This document shows, one piece after another, positions 9,101 through 9,842 of a DNA stretch of 9,842 nt. The DNA is from an archaeon (GTDB taxonomy: Archaea > Thermoplasmatota > Thermoplasmata > Methanomassiliicoccales > Methanomethylophilaceae), in assembly GCA_024399225.1 (NCBI GenBank), contig JAKSHV010000029.1, positions 1 through 9,842 on the forward strand, given 5' to 3'. A program made the position numbers and the translations under genes. Positions within the stretch are counted from its first letter, which is position 1; each line of letters starts with the position of its first letter. Below the pieces are notes generated by a model. It did not search any database. It saw only the letters and a list, made by a program, of their open reading frames with translations, and had not been told where the DNA came from.

Positions 9101-9842
9101 GACTCCATTTGAATCAACGATTGATCCATTGTCATTTATAAAGGATGATCTTTCAGAGAGGTCAACTAATACATTCTGAGGAGCAAATGCAAAGCCCAGA
9201 TATGATACGGACTCAGGGATAGATATGTGTATCGGATTAGTGCCAGGTAAATCCTTGAATGCATAATCTCCGATAGTGGTAACGGTCGAAGGAATAGATA
9301 TTGAGGTGATTTTATCCAGGTTTCCTGTAAAATCACAGTCCTCAATAGTAGTAACAATGTACTCTTTTTTCGGATCACTTTCAATAGATCCTTCAGATGA
9401 AGTATTGGATATGCAATGCAGGGAAGTGATCAACTGGGTAGCGGGGGGAGTCATATCCATTTTGACGAGGCCGTTGTAGTAGCAGACTATCTCGAACTGG
9501 GCTGTGGAGGACAGTTCGACAGGGAGTGTGATCTCAACGGTGCTGCCCTGGCTGTGTTTAAGCGATGCGCCGTTATCGATTTCACCCATATGCGCTCTTG
9601 CTTCGTCCTGGGTGGCATAAAGGGTCACTTCGCCGAGAGATGCGAGGCTGCCCATGGCACTGTACCCGATGGGACAGTAGGCGGTGTAGCTTCCATCCTG
9701 GATCTTTATGACCATGTGGGTGTAGTTGACACTCGGCAGGTCCGGACAGTCGATCTTCAGGGTCGAGGTCGCAACGGGTGCGGAATCGGATATGCAATGC
9801 AGGGAAGTGATCAACTGGGTAGCGGGGGGAGTCATATCCATT
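3146..9842 (-). CDS. Giant multidomain surface protein (BspA LRR, InlB repeats, propeller, DUF4430-like, C-terminal anchor), 5' end cut by the window
   Basis: The frame stays open for 2231 codons from the right edge to TGA at 3146-3148. The first visible ATG (9841) lies inside a repeat and is probably not the start; no signal peptide is seen. Numbering from that Met: 1-18 and 128-145 are identical repeats 127 residues apart; about 160-790 are BspA-type LRRs; 882-947 is an InlB B-repeat ending NLDLYAVW; about 1050-1535 is beta-propeller-like; 1552-1632 and 1806-1871 are divergent InlB repeats (YTFVMPGANVTVAVVF, RFVMPEGAVTVNVEF); 1655-1758 is DUF4430-like (GDGSIVSINGLF, SFAFVFQPW); 1874-1934 is a second InlB B-repeat; 1935-1992 is a Thr/Glu/Lys/Gly-rich linker; about 1995-2190 is a beta-rich domain ending EHFSKYAIGF; 2201-2223 is a membrane span, followed by RRIEKQSL inside. 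Most of the protein should face outward, anchored at its C-terminus. BspA and InlB modules are typical of adhesins, so adhesion is the default guess. The DUF4430-like module is shared with both downstream genes. Confidence 0.9.
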   Translation of the reverse strand, partial: MDMTPPATQLITSLHCISDSAPVATSTLKIDCPDLPSVNYTHMVIKIQDGSYTAYCPIGYSAMGSLASLGEVTLYATQDEARAHMGEIDNGASLKHSQGSTVEITLPVELSSTAQFEIVCYYNGLVKMDMTPPATQLITSLHCISNTSSEGSIESDPKKEYIVTTIEDCDFTGNLDKITSISIPSTVTTIGDYAFKDLPGTNPIHISIPESVSYLGFAFAPQNVLVDLSERSSFINDNGSIVDSNGVLLAYFGDSKYYDSPSSVKSIVNDSLSATFVETFVYKDGVDYEEGLFSNIPSLKEVQIHKDVKSISDYVFQSASIKTITIPSNVETIGYKSFCNSSVEMVFIEDGSHLKGLGEQSFLACSNLKEVHFGSNLVGLEIGDAAFAECKSLSFVKCDDSSNIVNIGSFAFSRSNRTPVSFGVEDSITIPASVEYIGKMAFCAVTNTGNSITNHQFNYLTASEVYSDAQGMSLVIAKDSKLRSIGDGAFGLIQNFKVVDLSNADSLEVIGITAFREYVIPNDSNVTVILPKNVVEIGYQAFFGKVCSGVELVLPVSLEVIGSQSLPKCDFVKVDKGSALRYVGNQAFQRLDDFIDIDLSNCDKLEYLDIVSYNVSLILPQGVYEFHVLMETVVNSDTVLNALSEDEGKHGIVITSATSTINSVLLKDVSWVECSQDNTHFRYEFGLLYYLNGSACELLRAIEPAKNLIIESNVTSIRDGAFAGCDISVLKFNGAPILGSNILVDSKVGEIYIFDDTLEITTDTFRTAGDVKFYVSSDYAKNNGYILESNGQVIILNAVDGYTVSYDYSECAPKVSVTDPSIVGGTFKATVEFSDGYTAHDVVVYLNGKVVPLSGKQLEADFGEAKDVLIKIISKPRLSKDNVQITFYADSETIALQLAKGLSIVNTDIPTVSKINNDFCYWADKDGNVFDFANAVEDNLDLYAVWTTRDPVLTFSSPAGYVTVNGKVLQGSVSGNDSYELFFTPYEGYVPEFWIVDGVVRTAASEKLFLSDVKNDAVVSISYLYYSLSSDVITLTNRGLPTGEEISSLVEVANLGGIVNTSGEKWTGHASVPLIVGNTIYFRAGNYLCAAESDTGYVFKSVPSLETTAYYHYLAYGNGIIIDCVTGIAYDLELNQLFTLSRTWPSFTYTDGFFYSAGSYVYCFSAIDEDKGRNDEVKELIKVGDMDNVYSSYGATQTVIVDHYLYRAYADVSNGDRGIIALDLTNGESKLVLLPGIRGLFLDDGWISYSDGTMYLTAYKHGLFTDVADSQYSDAIAYVNVRGMEFGTPGYYYYGKEFIHHMSEFVVYDRLGFVNAGNTLFVFKMNDDGSIGEVITQAGSVFTHGSITLDVSYYESTGSIYIYLIPYNGTDTVTGVIMEYKDGELTRYITNSMNRNYGSQAMRADIDGRMVFYNDSGHIFIYTVAEKNAYYLFLQDGNTGTWVKAYGSDVYDAMRSLGNIMLSDGKIVAVNGDYSAYNLWALSRSSYEKFTEYDWIRCGDASSVFSASHYFVISNLVASPDDSEVWTCDGKAYKLREAMVNHDLLNMKMSSDKTYNKVVIGDHDNGTVGLSGTYLDEGATVTVTPIADYEYSVGKVTYTVEGGEPVEIAPVDGVYTFVMPGANVTVAVVFEPVPLYDYDYYFDLGGTQSSELVGDLNITDYGGKIDGTIKAMNIAEAFKKAAEKEFGTYVLGDGSIVSINGLFVRQNGLFSKENTGFTDDVHFSIVTYVLEDGKWKVIENLLDYEGGATSFAFVFQPWTADTEEVNHTFHDEKDAAVYEKLKVLYGWAGWGYLGTPFVNAIDVSVSGQEHGKVEVPFENAVPGTVVTVGCTADDHYEAVVKVMCDGKEIPVVDGRFVMPEGAVTVNVEFVLEKYTVTFMNGDEVFETFTITYGEKVVKPAGIPADLEEGKVFVRWEGFNSEIAVTEDMVFKAVIENGKTEENGNVSYEKTEEDGSTTTGIVDKDTGASTETNVKTEGKTETTTETKKDSDGNTTSVVVDAVINSTVVTKQDIESVIENIQKAVTENPDVKVDKTITIQSTDSVASVTAESIKAIADAGATLEMAVGESTEVVLAPEVLQKITGASTEKVSVSVEPVKKAMLNVKQQKVVGDSPVFELSATVGSKVLHNEMKGTVVTVPYVLEGGNAADLCVWFINDDGNIEKVKDVIYNAEDKTVTFTVEHFSKYAIGFGLTSYVPEDDNTVMVLAIIVVIVVAFTAAMLLSIRRIEKQSL
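3176..3241 (-). other. C-terminal membrane anchor of the giant surface protein
   Basis: Residues 2201-2222 are an unbroken hydrophobic stretch (TVMVLAIIVVIVVAFTAAML) following an acidic, polar stretch (YVPEDDN) and followed by the basic tail RRIEKQSL. The charge pattern places the tail in the cytoplasm and the rest of the protein outside. There is no LPxTG motif and no PGF-type archaeosortase signal, so a simple transmembrane anchor is the best reading. Confidence 0.88.
3872..4039 (-). other. Thr/Glu/Lys-rich low-complexity linker coding segment
   Basis: Residues about 1935-1992 of the giant protein are low-complexity and dominated by Thr, Glu, Lys, Gly, Asn and Ser (for example KTETTTETKKDSDGNTTS). 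There is no hydrophobic core. This is the usual look of an extended stalk between outer domains and the membrane-near domain, and its Thr/Ser and NTT/NGN content would allow glycosylation. Both are inferences from composition. Confidence 0.75.
4568..4879 (-). other. DUF4430-like module inside the giant surface protein
   Basis: Residues about 1655-1758 show the same order of features as the N-terminal modules of the two downstream genes: a helix (NIAEAFKKAAEKEFG), then a G-D-G-S-I-x-S-I-N-G turn and strand, a central strand with Tyr/Trp (FSIVTYVLEDGKWKVI) and a final strand SFAFVFQPW. Here the module lies between two divergent InlB-type repeats rather than next to a signal peptide. The match is by pattern and should be confirmed with a profile search or predicted structure. 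Confidence 0.55.
5237..6694 (-). other. Beta-propeller-like region of the giant surface protein
   Basis: Residues about 1050-1535 contain recurrent beta-strand units of the PQQ/Kelch-like style, with repeated 'VGNTIYFRAGNYLCA', 'TDGFFYSAGSYVYCF', 'SDGTMYLTAYKHGLF', 'AGNTLFVFKMNDDGS' and 'IDGRMVFYNDSGHIF' segments. Each pairs a short strand, an aromatic-rich strand and a turn with Asp/Gly/Asn. The style matches the propeller in the gene at 1-1585, although the two are not close copies. Blade number is hard to set by eye (about six or seven). The region ends just before the divergent InlB-type repeat. The assignment rests on repeat pattern alone. Confidence 0.6.
7470..9364 (-). repeat. BspA-type leucine-rich repeat coding region
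   Basis: Within the giant surface protein (residues about 160-790) there are about 13 copies of a degenerate unit of the form 'ISIPSTVTTIGDYAF', which is the LRR_5/BspA pattern. Clear cores are TIGDYAF, SISDYVF, TIGYKSF, GLGEQSF, EIGDAAF, NIGSFAF, YIGKMAF, SIGDGAF, VIGITAF, EIGYQAF, YVGNQAF and SIRDGAF. Copies are diverged at the DNA level, so this is an old protein repeat rather than a recent tandem duplication. Spacing is irregular, with non-repeat insertions near residues 225-290 and 445-470. Base composition here is clearly more AT-rich than in the flanking parts of the gene. Confidence 0.9.
9407..9461 (-). repeat. Exact 55-bp direct repeat, inner copy
   Basis: These 55 bases are identical to 9788-9842. 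They encode MDMTPPATQLITSLHCIS in frame within the giant surface protein. The match stops sharply on its left side (T at 9406 against C at 9787). The coding sequence downstream of the repeat is AT-rich LRR sequence here, while at the other copy it is the GC-richer 127-residue unit, so this copy marks a domain junction. Confidence 0.97.
9788..9842 (-). repeat. Exact 55-bp direct repeat, outer copy, reaching the window edge
   Basis: This copy is identical to 9407-9461 and lies 381 bp (127 codons) from it, so it keeps the reading frame. It runs to the last base of the window, and its true length cannot be seen. Together the two copies define one full 127-residue unit that is probably part of a tandem series continuing beyond the edge. 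The unit looks beta-rich, contains several cysteines (for example SLHC, KIDC, TAYC, EIVC) and matches no family I recognise. Confidence 0.95.

Noticed and set aside
9839..9841. ATG at the right edge as the start of the giant protein.
   Set aside because: It lies within the exact repeat, whose other copy is internal to the frame, and is followed by no signal peptide. The gene very probably continues beyond the window.

Overview
This is a 9.8 kb stretch of envelope-protein genes with all coding on the minus strand. It probably comes from an archaeon. A TATA-box-like ATATAAATA sits about 60 nt upstream of a well-placed Shine-Dalgarno and GTG start. The gene content is a giant BspA/InlB-type surface protein beside a corrinoid/iron-type binding protein carrying a transcobalamin-C-terminal-like (DUF4430-type) domain, which resembles gut Methanomassiliicoccales (Methanomethylophilaceae). 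That placement is inferred from gene style and promoter form; no marker gene is present.

Layout, read along the coding (minus) strand from the right edge. (1) 9842-3146: a giant surface protein of at least 2231 residues whose N-terminus lies beyond the window. In order it has a 127-residue repeated unit, a BspA-type leucine-rich repeat region, an InlB B-repeat, a beta-propeller-like region, divergent InlB-type repeats flanking a DUF4430-like module, another InlB B-repeat, a Thr/Glu/Lys-rich linker, a 'SKYAIGF'-type domain and a C-terminal membrane anchor. (2) 3145-2974: an intergenic region with a very strong GC hairpin carrying a GNRA loop, an oligo-T tract, a TATA box and a ribosome binding site. 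(3) 2973-1582: a secreted periplasmic-binding-protein-type (BtuF/FepB family) protein with an N-terminal DUF4430-like domain. (4) 1585-1: a secreted protein with an N-terminal DUF4430-like domain and a PQQ-type beta-propeller, overlapping the previous gene by ATGA and cut by the left edge. Genes 3 and 4 look like one operon.

The most notable points are three. The same DUF4430-like module appears in all three neighbouring proteins, and two of them also have beta-propellers. This suggests one extracytoplasmic capture system, possibly for a corrinoid, though the ligand is inferred. The giant gene is a compositional mosaic: an AT-rich LRR block lies between GC-richer parts, with a sharp edge at an exact 55-bp repeat. 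The right edge of the window stops exactly 55 bases into a second copy of that repeat, 381 bp (127 codons) further on, so the number of units is probably unresolved.

I see no tRNA, rRNA, CRISPR array, insertion sequence or origin. No gap over 300 bases lacks a gene.
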